From: Sphingobacterium spiritivorum ATCC 33861
GTDB taxonomy: Bacteria > Bacteroidota > Bacteroidia > Sphingobacteriales > Sphingobacteriaceae
Reading direction: 5' to 3'
DNA: 53,268 nt
Assembly (NCBI RefSeq): GCF_000143765.1
Contig: NZ_GL379779.1
Coordinates: 1-53,268, forward strand
Part shown: positions 8,535 through 15,997 of the stretch, piece after piece
Layout of the letters: each line of letters begins with the position of its first letter
Numbering within the stretch: the first letter of the stretch is position 1
Made by a program: the position numbers and the translations under genes
Notes under the pieces: generated by a model
The model's database searches: none
What the model was told of the DNA's origin: nothing
Seen by the model: the letters and a program-made list of their open reading frames with translations, nothing else

Positions 8535-9277
8535 TGCGAATGTACAGAACTATTATCATCGAAGATGAATACCATTTGAGAGAAGCTCTTTCCATCATGT
8601 TGGAGATTGCCGCTCCGGCAAAAGTGCAGGTTATAGGCTATGCCGAAAGTGCTGAGGAAGCTGTAAAGTTAATAGACAGACTCACACCGGACCTGATCTT
8701 TATGGATATTATGTTAAAGAACGGAAGCGGATTTGATGTTCTACAACAGGTAACATACCGGTCATTTCATCTTATTTTCACCACTGCTTATGAAGAACAT
8801 GCCATCCGTGCTTTCAAATTCAGTGCAATAGATTACCTGCTAAAACCAATAGATCCGGAGGATCTGAAAACTGCTATAGAACGTATAGAACAGTTTAGGG
8901 GAAAATTTTTGGAAGAGAGCCAGGTGGTGGAGCTAACCCATAACCTCAGAAAAAATCCTGACAAAATTGTCCTGCCGACACAGGAAGCAATGCATGTTGT
9001 AAAAATAGATCAGATCATCCGTTGTGAGACATCAGGATCTTATACTACGTTCTTTCTAACCGGTTCCAAAAACATTATAGTTTCAAAACCCCTTAAGAAT
9101 TATGAAGATATTCTCTTGCCCCCGCTGTTCTTCCGGGTACACCAGTCGCATTTGATCAACACCAATTATATCAAAAGTTTTTCCAGAGAAGGTCTGATTT
9201 ATATGGATGATAAGACTATAGTGCCTGTGTCCAGGGCTAAAAAGGATGCTTTTTTCAGATTAATGAAGTCAGATTAA
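8534..9277 (+). CDS. LytTR family response regulator
   Basis: 247 residues from the ATG at 8534; the Met two codons on (8540) is equally possible. Receiver domain: acidic pair in IIIEDE, phospho-acceptor D58 in FMDIML, conserved Thr in FTTAYEEHAIRAF and Lys in LLKPID. The LytTR DNA-binding domain covers about residues 143-245, with IDQIIRCETSGSYTTFFL, FRVHQSHLINTNYIKSF and VPVSRAKKDAFF. It overlaps the kinase stop by one base and is surely its cognate partner. LytTR proteins bind paired imperfect direct repeats; the target is unknown. The small DUF4870-like gene downstream has its own -7 element and is a possible target. Confidence 0.93.
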   Translation: MRMYRTIIIEDEYHLREALSIMLEIAAPAKVQVIGYAESAEEAVKLIDRLTPDLIFMDIMLKNGSGFDVLQQVTYRSFHLIFTTAYEEHAIRAFKFSAIDYLLKPIDPEDLKTAIERIEQFRGKFLEESQVVELTHNLRKNPDKIVLPTQEAMHVVKIDQIIRCETSGSYTTFFLTGSKNIIVSKPLKNYEDILLPPLFFRVHQSHLINTNYIKSFSREGLIYMDDKTIVPVSRAKKDAFFRLMKSD

Positions 9278-9373
9278 TCATCTTCGCCATACACATATAT
9301 AGCCAAAGCATACAAATACCAAGTCAAAGTGACCGAAGACAAATCGGACATAGGAGATCAACCGAATGGTTTA

Positions 9374-9381
9374 TACTTTTG
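9374..9381 (+). promoter_or_regulatory. -7 element of the DUF4870-like gene
   Basis: TACTTTTG matches TAnnTTTG exactly, though no TTG stands 19-20 bases upstream. The predicted start at about 9387 favours translation from the ATG at 9402 over the one at 9366. Confidence 0.4.
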
Positions 9382-9401
9382 GTTATATAAATAAAATAGT
9401 T

Positions 9402-9731
9402 ATGGACAAAAAAACACTTTCTATCTTAAGTTACGTGACAATCATCGGATGGATTGTTGCTTATGTAAAAAACAAGGATTTACAACCAAAGAGTGATTTA
9501 GTAAACTATCATCTCAAACAGGGATTTGGATTTTTTATTTTATCAGTAATTATCAATGTGGCACTTTCTGTGATTGTGTTTATAGTACCGGCCTTAACCT
9601 TTTTGAGCTATATCGGTATTATCCTGTTTATCCTTTGGATATTCGGCCTGATCAATGCAGTCAATGAGCAAAAGAAGCCTATTCCCATTGTAGGAAAAAT
9701 GTTTGAAGGCAAATTCGATTTTATTGATTAA
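9402..9731 (+). CDS. Small DUF4870/Tic20-like membrane protein
   Basis: 109 residues from the ATG at 9402, chosen because a -7 element (9374-9381) lies between it and the upstream in-frame ATG at 9366. Three hydrophobic segments are visible: SILSYVTIIGWIVAYV, FFILSVIINVALSVIVFI and TFLSYIGIILFILWIFGLI. Between the first two stands SDLVNYHLKQGFGFF, the 'xxxHxxQ' segment typical of DUF4870/Tic20-like proteins. The C-terminus (KKPIPIVGKMFE) is also typical. An inner-membrane protein of unknown function that follows a LytTR two-component pair. Confidence 0.8.
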   Translation: MDKKTLSILSYVTIIGWIVAYVKNKDLQPKSDLVNYHLKQGFGFFILSVIINVALSVIVFIVPALTFLSYIGIILFILWIFGLINAVNEQKKPIPIVGKMFEGKFDFID

Positions 9732-9890
9732 ACTACTATCTTTTCCGTTTTCGGTAGGTATTAAGAAAAGTAATTCAGTGGTGCGTTTTAAATAGTGGAT
9801 TTGCGTTTTCGATTTTTGCCAGATAAAATGTTGCACTTTTCTATCGTTGAAAAAGCGATATTTTATAAGACAGGTAAATCGCAGATACCG

Positions 9891-9918
9891 AGATGCCTCA
9901 GCAATTGCCGGGGCATCT
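9891..9918 (+). terminator. Possible terminator
   Basis: A 7-bp stem AGATGCC (9891-9897) / GGCATCT (9912-9918) with a 14-base loop is followed by TTGTT. It lies 160 bases past the DUF4870-like gene and before the opposing gene ending at 9987. The region 9732-9986 otherwise holds no gene I can support. Confidence 0.35.
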
Positions 9919-9986
9919 TTGTTATACAACCATTTTAGTTTTTTTGATGAAGGTTAAGTCGAAGACGTTACTATAAGAACATTTTT

Positions 9987-10649
9987 TTACTTAGAAAGTT
10001 CGGTTTTCAGATATTTATACTGAGCAGTATTTTGGTTTGCTTCATAGACTTTTAAAGCTATTGTATGTTCGTTTACCCAAGTCAATTCTTCAATTGACCA
10101 TTTTCTGGAATAATATTTAAAAGCAGGTTTTATCCCTCTTATACCCATCCCATTAGTTACATTGAAAACAAACATTTCCGCTCTATTTTCATAATAATCA
10201 CTATAATCAGGACCATCATAAGAAGAGCATATAATCATTTGAGTACAGGAAGGAGAAAGTAAAATTGTCGATATTCCTGAATCAAAACCGGATGGTAGCC
10301 GCAACTTCCTGTTCGTATTTTTTTCACAAAGATATGTCTCACAGATTTCTTTACAGTCCTGTGCTATATACAGGTTTGATCCTTGTATAAAATGGCTTGA
10401 ATCTATAACACAGCTTGTGTTGTATTTATCTTTGTAAACGTGAAACTCTTCTTCCGATATTTCTGTAAAGTTTAGTTCCAGTTCAAAATATAAAGAGTCA
10501 TGATAAATTTCAACCGAATCCTCAATGCTTTGTTTTTTATCATAATTCCGGTTATTCTCTATGTTCACAAGAGTGCTCATAGAGATCGAATCATACTTAC
10601 AGAAAATAAGCAAAAATAGTGTTGTCAGTATGGGTATCAATATTTTCAT
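9987..10649 (-). CDS. Hypothetical exported protein, possible lipoprotein
   Basis: 220 residues. The N-terminus (MKILIPILTTLFLLIFC) is a signal sequence ending at Cys17. Phe at -1 is poor for a lipobox, so lipidation is uncertain. The mature part has several Cys (CVIDSSH, CKEICETYLCEK, SPSCTQMIICSSYDGPD) and ends with beta-rich segments (LTWVNEHTIALKVYE) that recall one or two blades of a propeller. I recognise no family. It is a monocistronic leftward gene with 224 gene-free bases upstream (10650-10873). The region has higher AT than its neighbours, which could mean recent acquisition, but this is weak. Confidence 0.7.
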   Translation of the reverse strand: MKILIPILTTLFLLIFCKYDSISMSTLVNIENNRNYDKKQSIEDSVEIYHDSLYFELELNFTEISEEEFHVYKDKYNTSCVIDSSHFIQGSNLYIAQDCKEICETYLCEKNTNRKLRLPSGFDSGISTILLSPSCTQMIICSSYDGPDYSDYYENRAEMFVFNVTNGMGIRGIKPAFKYYSRKWSIEELTWVNEHTIALKVYEANQNTAQYKYLKTELSK

Positions 10650-10873
10650 GCAGGATTTAGAAATGTATCAAAACGACTATGGCTTGCATTCGGAATGACA
10701 TTTTGAATGCACAACAATTCTATATTTCAATTTACTACTATCACATTTATTTATTATTGTTTCAGCTTTGTTGATGCGATCAATTTTATAATGTTCAAGA
10801 ATTTCAATATAATTTACAATATCTTTTCGCAAAAACCAATATTGACTTTAGCTATTTTATATCTGCAACTTCT

Positions 10874-11716
10874 TTACACCAGTCTCTTCATTTCAAATTG
10901 AGCGAGTTTAAAGGAAAGTCCAAGTTTTTTTATAAAGGACAAAGTTCTGTCTGAAGTATGATCTACATTATTAATAACGAGCTCCTGCTGCTCAAGAGTC
11001 TCGGATATATAGTTCATGATATTCGTCGCAATTCCTTTTCTGCGATAATCCTGAGCTACTGCTATTTGCTGGATTCGTCGGGTTACAGGATTAAACACAG
11101 CATAACCTGCCAACATACCTCCCTCATATGCTCCAACAATGCGACAATGACCGGCACTATTTGCTATAGTCTTCACGCTATTTTGCCAGGAAGGCTGTAT
11201 ATCCCAGAATGAAGTAAAAATCGGCCATTGAAATTCTTTGATTTCTCTTATCTCGATATCCGTATTTTTTCGGGCAGTCTCTACCTGACCACTAAAGCAG
11301 TCCAGTTTTCTATGAACTGTATAACCTAATTTTTCATATGTTCGTATAGCAGGCAGATTTCCTTCAATCACCTCTAAGATCATTTGCTTGACACCAAGCT
11401 CATTTAATTTCGGCAACAATTTATCATACATCGCACCAACGAGTTTTCTGCCTCTGTAATCCGGCACCACTCCTGTTGCAGCATTATAAGCGACAAGATC
11501 ATCTCCGATCTTGTTAAGCCCATGCAGCACAAAAGCAACTAACCGGCCTGACGAGTAAACGCCAAAAGATAAATCAAGACGTATTCCTTCTGTGAGAATC
11601 TTAAATTTCAGCTGATCCGGATCAAGATGAAAGGGTACAATATAATCCGAAAAGGCTACATTAATGACCTCCAGCAGTTCATCAAGATCTGTATTCTCTA
11701 AACTTTCTACATTCAT
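10874..11716 (-). CDS. Tandem-domain GNAT N-acetyltransferase
   Basis: 280 residues from the ATG at 11716, where the first domain begins (MNVESLENTDLDELL); the ATG at 11761 would add 15 residues. Two GNAT domains are visible. The first (about 1-150) has the acetyl-CoA loop as GVVPDYRGRKLVGAMYDKL. The second (about 158-278) has IAVAQDYRRKGIATNIMNYI, the Q/RxxGxG/A signature. The first domain keeps RGRKLV, so both could bind acetyl-CoA. The acceptor is unknown. The gene follows a histidine kinase gene by 75 bases on the same strand and may share its transcript. Confidence 0.85.
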   Translation of the reverse strand: MNVESLENTDLDELLEVINVAFSDYIVPFHLDPDQLKFKILTEGIRLDLSFGVYSSGRLVAFVLHGLNKIGDDLVAYNAATGVVPDYRGRKLVGAMYDKLLPKLNELGVKQMILEVIEGNLPAIRTYEKLGYTVHRKLDCFSGQVETARKNTDIEIREIKEFQWPIFTSFWDIQPSWQNSVKTIANSAGHCRIVGAYEGGMLAGYAVFNPVTRRIQQIAVAQDYRRKGIATNIMNYISETLEQQELVINNVDHTSDRTLSFIKKLGLSFKLAQFEMKRLV

Positions 11717-11791
11717 TTTTTGATACACGATAAATAATTCATTATAAAAAGCAATTTCCATAAATGAGAAAACGGAATAAAACCACTTCCC

Positions 11792-13072
11792 CTATTTAGG
11801 CAGAATAACCGTAAAGATTGAACCTTCACCTAATCTGCTTTTCACCACAATATTCCCTTCATTCAAACGTACAAATTCCGCACATAACATCAAACCCAAT
11901 CCATACCCTTTTTCACCTGCAGTTCCCCGAACGGAGGAATTTGAAGAAGTAAAAAGCCTGTTAATCCTGTTCTCATCCATACCCACACCTTCATCCTCAA
12001 TGCATACTTCTATACTATTGTTTTTTTCTATGGCAACTATTCGTATACGCCCTCCCCTATGGCTAAACTTGCAGGCATTACTCAACAGGTTTCTCATGAC
12101 AACTGCAATCTGATCCCGATCCGCAGACAATATCAACTCTTTATCGATATACATCTCCACTTCAAGCTGCTTTTGTTTAATAATCAGATCAAAAAATTGA
12201 AATAATTCCTTTATGAGAGGATAAAGAAGAAACGATGTTTTGACTGTCTCCATGCCCTGCATACCCCTGGCACTCCAGTTCAGAAGATCATCCATTGTAG
12301 TGCCCAATTGTATAACCTGATCTTTCAGCAATTGAGTGGTTTTCATCTGTTCGGTACGTGTCAATAGGTTCTCATAAAATATCTGCAACAAGTTTTCGAG
12401 CGTTGCCATCGGACTTCGGATATCATGAGCAAGTATGGAGAACATACGTTGTTTATCCCGGTTTAACTCAATTAGTGCCTGCCTCTGTTTTTCCACTTCC
12501 CTTTGATAACCATATTGAATACTTTTGAAAAAGGTTACTGTGCCAATAATCAAACCAATAGCCACCACGATATTTACAATAATCTGTTCTTCCATAACGG
12601 GTACCCCCAGTAACGGAGGCTGAGGAAACAGAACCACACTTATACAAGCCAATATTATCAGCGAACACAGAAATGTTCGGATCCACCTGCTGTCAAAAAT
12701 TATAATAGTAGTGATCAACAGCGTTAATAAAAAGTATTCTGCACCATTATGGAAATAAAGCCCTGAGATTGTATAGATTACAATCCTGCAACCTACCATT
12801 ACCAGCCGGGCACTCAGATACATTCTCAACCTGTGCAATATCAATACAGCAGTAGCATCTAACATATTGAACATATTCAAAGCTGTCAGAAAATAACGTC
12901 CATTAGTTAAGTTGAGAATAGCATACCCCAGCATAAAACATAATCCTAACCAGTTCAATACATTCAGCAGCTTGGTATATCGGGACTCTACATAAGGCAT
13001 ATCAGGATAAATTCCTACATGAATCAACTTATGTAAAAATTGCTTTAATGGCGTGAAAAAAGTATGGGTCAT
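11792..13072 (-). CDS. Six-TM sensor histidine kinase (HisKA/HATPase)
   Basis: 426 residues from the ATG at 13072. That start is preferred because a -7 element at 13088-13095 lies between it and the upstream ATG at 13120. Six hydrophobic helices fill about residues 35-195 with very short loops, so sensing is probably within the membrane. Then come a coiled linker (QREVEKQRQALIELNRDKQ), the HisKA H-box FSILAHDIRSPMATLENL, the N-box NLLSNACKFSHRGG, the G1 box CIEDEGVGMDENRI and the G2 box GEKGYGLGLMLCAEFV. All catalytic boxes are intact. No receiver domain or adjacent regulator gene exists, so it is an orphan kinase. The gene downstream is a GNAT acetyltransferase. Confidence 0.92.
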   Translation of the reverse strand: MTHTFFTPLKQFLHKLIHVGIYPDMPYVESRYTKLLNVLNWLGLCFMLGYAILNLTNGRYFLTALNMFNMLDATAVLILHRLRMYLSARLVMVGCRIVIYTISGLYFHNGAEYFLLTLLITTIIIFDSRWIRTFLCSLIILACISVVLFPQPPLLGVPVMEEQIIVNIVVAIGLIIGTVTFFKSIQYGYQREVEKQRQALIELNRDKQRMFSILAHDIRSPMATLENLLQIFYENLLTRTEQMKTTQLLKDQVIQLGTTMDDLLNWSARGMQGMETVKTSFLLYPLIKELFQFFDLIIKQKQLEVEMYIDKELILSADRDQIAVVMRNLLSNACKFSHRGGRIRIVAIEKNNSIEVCIEDEGVGMDENRINRLFTSSNSSVRGTAGEKGYGLGLMLCAEFVRLNEGNIVVKSRLGEGSIFTVILPK

Positions 13073-13087
13073 TAATTGGTAATTAGG

Positions 13088-13095
13088 CAAAGTTA
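13088..13095 (-). promoter_or_regulatory. -7 element of the orphan kinase gene
   Basis: TAACTTTG on the minus strand, an exact match to TAnnTTTG. The nearest upstream TTG is 22 bases away, slightly too far. The predicted leader to the ATG at 13072 is about 11 bases. Confidence 0.45.
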
Positions 13096-13290
13096 TAAAT
13101 ACTTGAATGCTCTTTAACAATATGCAATAATATAGTTCTTCAAACCATAGTAAGCCTGGAAATCAAAATAGACTTTACGACAGATATTTTTAGAAATGAT
13201 AAAGCGCTTTAGTGAGCATGACTTATCTGCTAATCCTCCTCCTGACACTGGTCTATCTAATAATTGAATATGGCTCTTCATTTATCTACA

Positions 13291-13764
13291 TCACTCCTTG
13301 ACAAGTAACTTCAAGTACATAAAAATCTTTCCACTATGCTCCGCTTCGTGATAGTTAGCAGCTTGTAATGCCTCGACATAATTTTTCACGTGAATTCCGA
13401 TCGGTAAATTAAAGGGTTCATAATTTACAAATAATCCGGACTTCAGATCCGATTCAAGGAGGTTAACTGTACCAATCAATAAATGCTTAACCTCATTAAT
13501 ATCTGGAATAGTTTGCCAGGAACCTGGAGACGATCCGATTTTGAAAGATTCCATAAATTCTTCAGAAATATGCATTGGTAATCCGCTACGCATATACATA
13601 TGCCTCTGTTGAGAAGTAATACAATGACCAATTTGCCAGATTATATTATTGTTAAAACCTTCCGGAATTTTGAAGAGTATCTCGTAATCAACTGTTTCTA
13701 TCAATTGCAATAACCGAGTCCTGCTGGCTCTTAAAATTTTACATTCGTAAAGTTCATTAATCAT
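13291..13764 (-). CDS. DinB superfamily protein (putative metal-dependent transferase)
   Basis: 157 residues with the DinB_2 four-helix pattern. The helix-2 metal ligand lies in IIWQIGHCITSQQRHMY (about residues 40-57), and the helix-4 pair is in NYHEAEHSGKIFMYLK (HxxxH, about 137-153). Bacterial members such as BstA/YfiT bind one metal through three histidines and transfer thiols or similar groups; substrates are mostly unknown. It has no partner on its strand. A near-consensus promoter (TTAATTTG at 13812-13819 with TTG 18 bases upstream at 13838-13840) precedes it. A second, unrelated DinB protein is encoded at 39723-40226. Confidence 0.85.
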   Translation of the reverse strand: MINELYECKILRASRTRLLQLIETVDYEILFKIPEGFNNNIIWQIGHCITSQQRHMYMRSGLPMHISEEFMESFKIGSSPGSWQTIPDINEVKHLLIGTVNLLESDLKSGLFVNYEPFNLPIGIHVKNYVEALQAANYHEAEHSGKIFMYLKLLVKE

Positions 13765-13986
13765 ACAAGTTGATTTAATTCTTTAAAAATGAGAAATACT
13801 TAAAGACTGCACAAATTAACTTTTTCACACTAAAGCTCAAAAGTTATATTTCATTCAGAAATCTAACTGCAATATTATACTAACTAAACTGCCTTATTAT
13901 ATACTTAACGAGTATCTCCCAAGAATTCCGTAAGATCCTGTATAGGGTGGGATCAATAAAATCGAAAATGACACAATCCCTGAGCC

Positions 13987-14022
13987 TCCTGCGCATCGAA
14001 CCAACGGTTCTCATCCTGCGCA
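13987..14022. repeat. 9-bp direct repeat flanking a small hairpin, next to tRNA-Pro
   Basis: TCCTGCGCA occurs at 13987-13995 and again at 14014-14022. Between them lies a 5-bp hairpin GAACC-AAC-GGTTC (13998-14010). This sits just beyond the tRNA-Pro terminator. The remainder of 13765-13986 is AT-rich with no gene I can support. Confidence 0.4.
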
Positions 14023-14025
14023 AAA

Positions 14026-14054
14026 CAAAAAAAGCCCTGACTTTCGTCAGAGCT
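14026..14054 (-). terminator. Terminator of tRNA-Pro
   Basis: The stem 14033-14041 / 14046-14054 (9 pairs with one G-T, tetraloop TTTC read on the plus strand) begins 7 bases past the tRNA 3' end. It is followed on the minus strand by a T-rich run (14026-14032). Confidence 0.75.
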
Positions 14055-14060
14055 TTTCAG

Positions 14061-14134
14061 TCGGGGTGGCAGGATTCGAACCTACGACCTCCACATCCCA
14101 AATGTGGCGCGATACCGGGCTACGCTACACCCCG
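14061..14134 (-). tRNA. tRNA-Pro (anticodon UGG)
   Basis: 74 bases on the minus strand fold as a full cloverleaf: acceptor CGGGGTG/CACCCCG with discriminator A, D-stem GCG/CGC, anticodon stem CCACA/TGTGG with loop TTTGGGA (anticodon TGG), and T-arm GTAGG-TTCGAAT-CCTGC. CCA is not encoded, as is usual in Bacteroidota. UGG reads all or most CCN proline codons. It is a single-gene unit with its own terminator. The plus strand across it gives the familiar false peptide containing QDSNLRPPHPKCGAIPGYA. Confidence 0.97.
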
Positions 14135-14285
14135 AAAAGGTATCACCTTTGTTTTGTGTGGCACAAATATACGGCGATTTTATTGTTTGTCAAACATTAT
14201 TTCACACCTGAAAGCTAAGTGACTGAATAATTGGTTAATATATTTCAAAAACTCATTTTAAGACCAGATTATCAATCTTAAATTC

Positions 14286-14293
14286 TACTTTTG
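14286..14293 (+). promoter_or_regulatory. -7 element before the small lipoprotein gene
   Basis: TACTTTTG matches TAnnTTTG exactly. No TTG stands 19-20 bases upstream. The predicted leader to the ATG at 14310 is about 10 bases. Confidence 0.4.
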
Positions 14294-14309
14294 GTATAAA
14301 GTATCACAT

Positions 14310-14780
14310 ATGAGTAAAGTCATCTTATTAATCGTTTTCTGTATTTCAGTACTATCCTGCTCTTTTGCCCAGGTAAAAGATGACGGATTTAGATTTGAAC
14401 ATACCGAAGTGGTACTGGCAATCAAAAATATTCAGATGGCTATTCAAGCGAATGACCGCAATACATTAAAAAAACTTACTACCGCAGCGATAAAATGTCC
14501 ATCATGCACACCGGAGAAAAGGAATATTTACGATCCTACCCGTGTCAAACGAAAGATATTTCTAAATAATCTCATGCAACATCGGATCATCCCTCTTGAT
14601 GAGACCGAGGAAAACCGGATTTCCATTAAGAAAGATCGCAATTATGAGGCCGATCTTTATGTAACCCTTTATTCCAAAAGCTCACTTACCAACAACAGCA
14701 AACCCATTTATCAGCTATTGCTGAAACGAGAGCGAAATATATTCAAGCTTTCGGGAATTAAATCTTTGCAGACTGACTAA
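14310..14780 (+). CDS. Hypothetical exported protein, probable lipoprotein
   Basis: 156 residues. The signal sequence MSKVILLIVFCISVLSC ends in a plausible lipobox (V-L-S-C17); cleavage after SFAQ by signal peptidase I is the alternative. The mature region starts with a helical stretch (EHTEVVLAIKNIQMAIQANDRNTLKKL). It then has one CPSC motif and a basic beta-rich C-terminus (YQLLLKRERNIFKLSGIK). The pattern 'ndrntLkkL....' followed by a strand pair recalls NTF2-like or DUF4878-type small lipoproteins, but I cannot assign a family. It is followed after 17 bases by a DUF1801 gene on the same strand. Confidence 0.75.
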   Translation: MSKVILLIVFCISVLSCSFAQVKDDGFRFEHTEVVLAIKNIQMAIQANDRNTLKKLTTAAIKCPSCTPEKRNIYDPTRVKRKIFLNNLMQHRIIPLDETEENRISIKKDRNYEADLYVTLYSKSSLTNNSKPIYQLLLKRERNIFKLSGIKSLQTD

Positions 14781-14797
14781 CTTAAATTTAAGGATAT

Positions 14798-15256
14798 ATG
14801 ATTATCAAAGCAGACAATGTGGAAGAGTATATTGAAAATGTACCCCCAGACCGGAAAACTCCTGTAATCACACTTCGGGAGAATATTCTTAAGAACATAC
14901 CTGAAGGATTCGAAGAGACCATAAGTTACAATATGATAGGATATGTAGTTCCCCATTCGCTGTATCCGGCCGGTTATCATTGCACTCCCAAGCTGCCTCT
15001 TCCCTTTATGAATATTGCTTCACAAAAGAATTTCATTGCGATATATCATATGGGACTTTATGCGGATTCAGAAATCAATGAATGGTTCAGACTGGCATAT
15101 ACATCTCTATACAACACAAAACCGGATATGGGAAAAGGTTGTGTCCGATTCAAAAAAATGGATAAAATACCTTTTGAACTAATAGGTGAACTTGCCGGAA
15201 AAATCAGTGTACAGGATTGGATCGATATCTATGAAAGATCCTTCGTTCGAAAATAA
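14798..15256 (+). CDS. DUF1801 (YdhG-like) protein
   Basis: 152 residues matching the DUF1801 pattern: VEEYIENVPPDRKTPVITLRENILKNIPEGFEETISYNMIGY at about residues 8-49, then LPFMNIASQKNFIAIYHMGLY and GKGCVRFKKMDKIPFELIGELAGKI. These small cytosolic proteins resemble the frataxin/Norwich fold; their biochemical role is unknown. The gene is 17 bases after the upstream exported-protein gene and probably shares its transcript. It converges on an HMA-AraC regulator gene with only six bases between stops. Confidence 0.85.
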   Translation: MIIKADNVEEYIENVPPDRKTPVITLRENILKNIPEGFEETISYNMIGYVVPHSLYPAGYHCTPKLPLPFMNIASQKNFIAIYHMGLYADSEINEWFRLAYTSLYNTKPDMGKGCVRFKKMDKIPFELIGELAGKISVQDWIDIYERSFVRK

Positions 15257-15262
15257 GAGCAT

Positions 15263-15835
15263 TTATATCTGATCAATAGCCTGGCGGGGCAGACGCTCTG
15301 CCCTTTTCATTTTAAAATCTGTGGGTGTTTGTCCAGTAATTTTTTTAAACTGCGTAGAAAGATGTTGTACACTGCTGTAATCCAATTTATAAGCAATCTC
15401 TTTAAGTGAAAGTTCATCATAGAACAACAACTCTTTTACACGTTCAATTTTCTGTCTGATGATGTATTGCTCCAGAGTAACACCTTCTACAGAAGAGAAT
15501 AGTGAACTGATAAAAGAATAATCGTGATTCAGCTCTGCAGATAATAAAGTAGACCAGTTAACTTTCAGATCCAGTTCGTCTGTATGATGAATACGCATTA
15601 TCACCAGATTCTTAATGCGCTCAATCATCTTGGCTTTATCTGAATCCAATAACTCAAACCCGAAACTACTCAAAAGATTTCCAATCTTCTCCCTGCTTTC
15701 CTTATTCAGGTTCTGATCTATTTTTACATACCCCAAACTAACATCTGCAGTTTCGTAACCGATTTTCTTTAGTTCTCCTTTGACTACATGTATGCACCGG
15801 TCACACACCATGTTCTTAATGTTGAGTTCAGTCAT
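15263..15835 (-). CDS. HMA-like domain fused to an AraC-type DNA-binding domain
   Basis: 190 residues. Residues 1-62 follow a ferredoxin-like heavy-metal-associated domain: TELNIKNMVCDRCIHVVKGELKKIGY with the metal-binding CxxC (MVCDRC), then VSLGYVKID and IGNLLSSFGFEL. Residues about 85-185 form the AraC/XylS double helix-turn-helix, with LSLKEIAYKLDYSSVQHLSTQFKKITGQTPTDFK, the family signature. Length fits similar Bacteroidota regulators. A metal-responsive regulator (copper or another soft metal) is the natural reading, but no metal resistance gene adjoins it. A -7 element (TATATTTG, 15857-15864) precedes it. Confidence 0.9.
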   Translation of the reverse strand: MTELNIKNMVCDRCIHVVKGELKKIGYETADVSLGYVKIDQNLNKESREKIGNLLSSFGFELLDSDKAKMIERIKNLVIMRIHHTDELDLKVNWSTLLSAELNHDYSFISSLFSSVEGVTLEQYIIRQKIERVKELLFYDELSLKEIAYKLDYSSVQHLSTQFKKITGQTPTDFKMKRAERLPRQAIDQI

Positions 15836-15856
15836 TTATTCTTCCTTTGGTTTAAA

Positions 15857-15864
15857 CAAATATA
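15857..15864 (-). promoter_or_regulatory. -7 element of the HMA-AraC regulator gene
   Basis: TATATTTG on the minus strand matches TAnnTTTG, with a leader of about 17 bases to the ATG at 15835. No TTG stands at the consensus distance. Confidence 0.45.
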
Positions 15865-15997
15865 ATAAATTATCCATATCTAATATATTTCAAGAAAAGG
15901 ACTTTCTTTTCAAATTATTCATTAATGATTATTAGTTATGCATATATTAAAACATTATCTTAGCAAACAAAAACCATATTAACTCTTATAATTAGTC

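Noticed and set aside
10707..10901. 64-codon rightward frame
   Set aside because: Low-complexity AT-rich sequence that overlaps the end of the GNAT gene; no start signal or domain.
13947..14222. 91-codon rightward frame with QDSNLRPPHPKCGAIPGYA
   Set aside because: It is the antisense of tRNA-Pro and its terminator, a well-known false protein.
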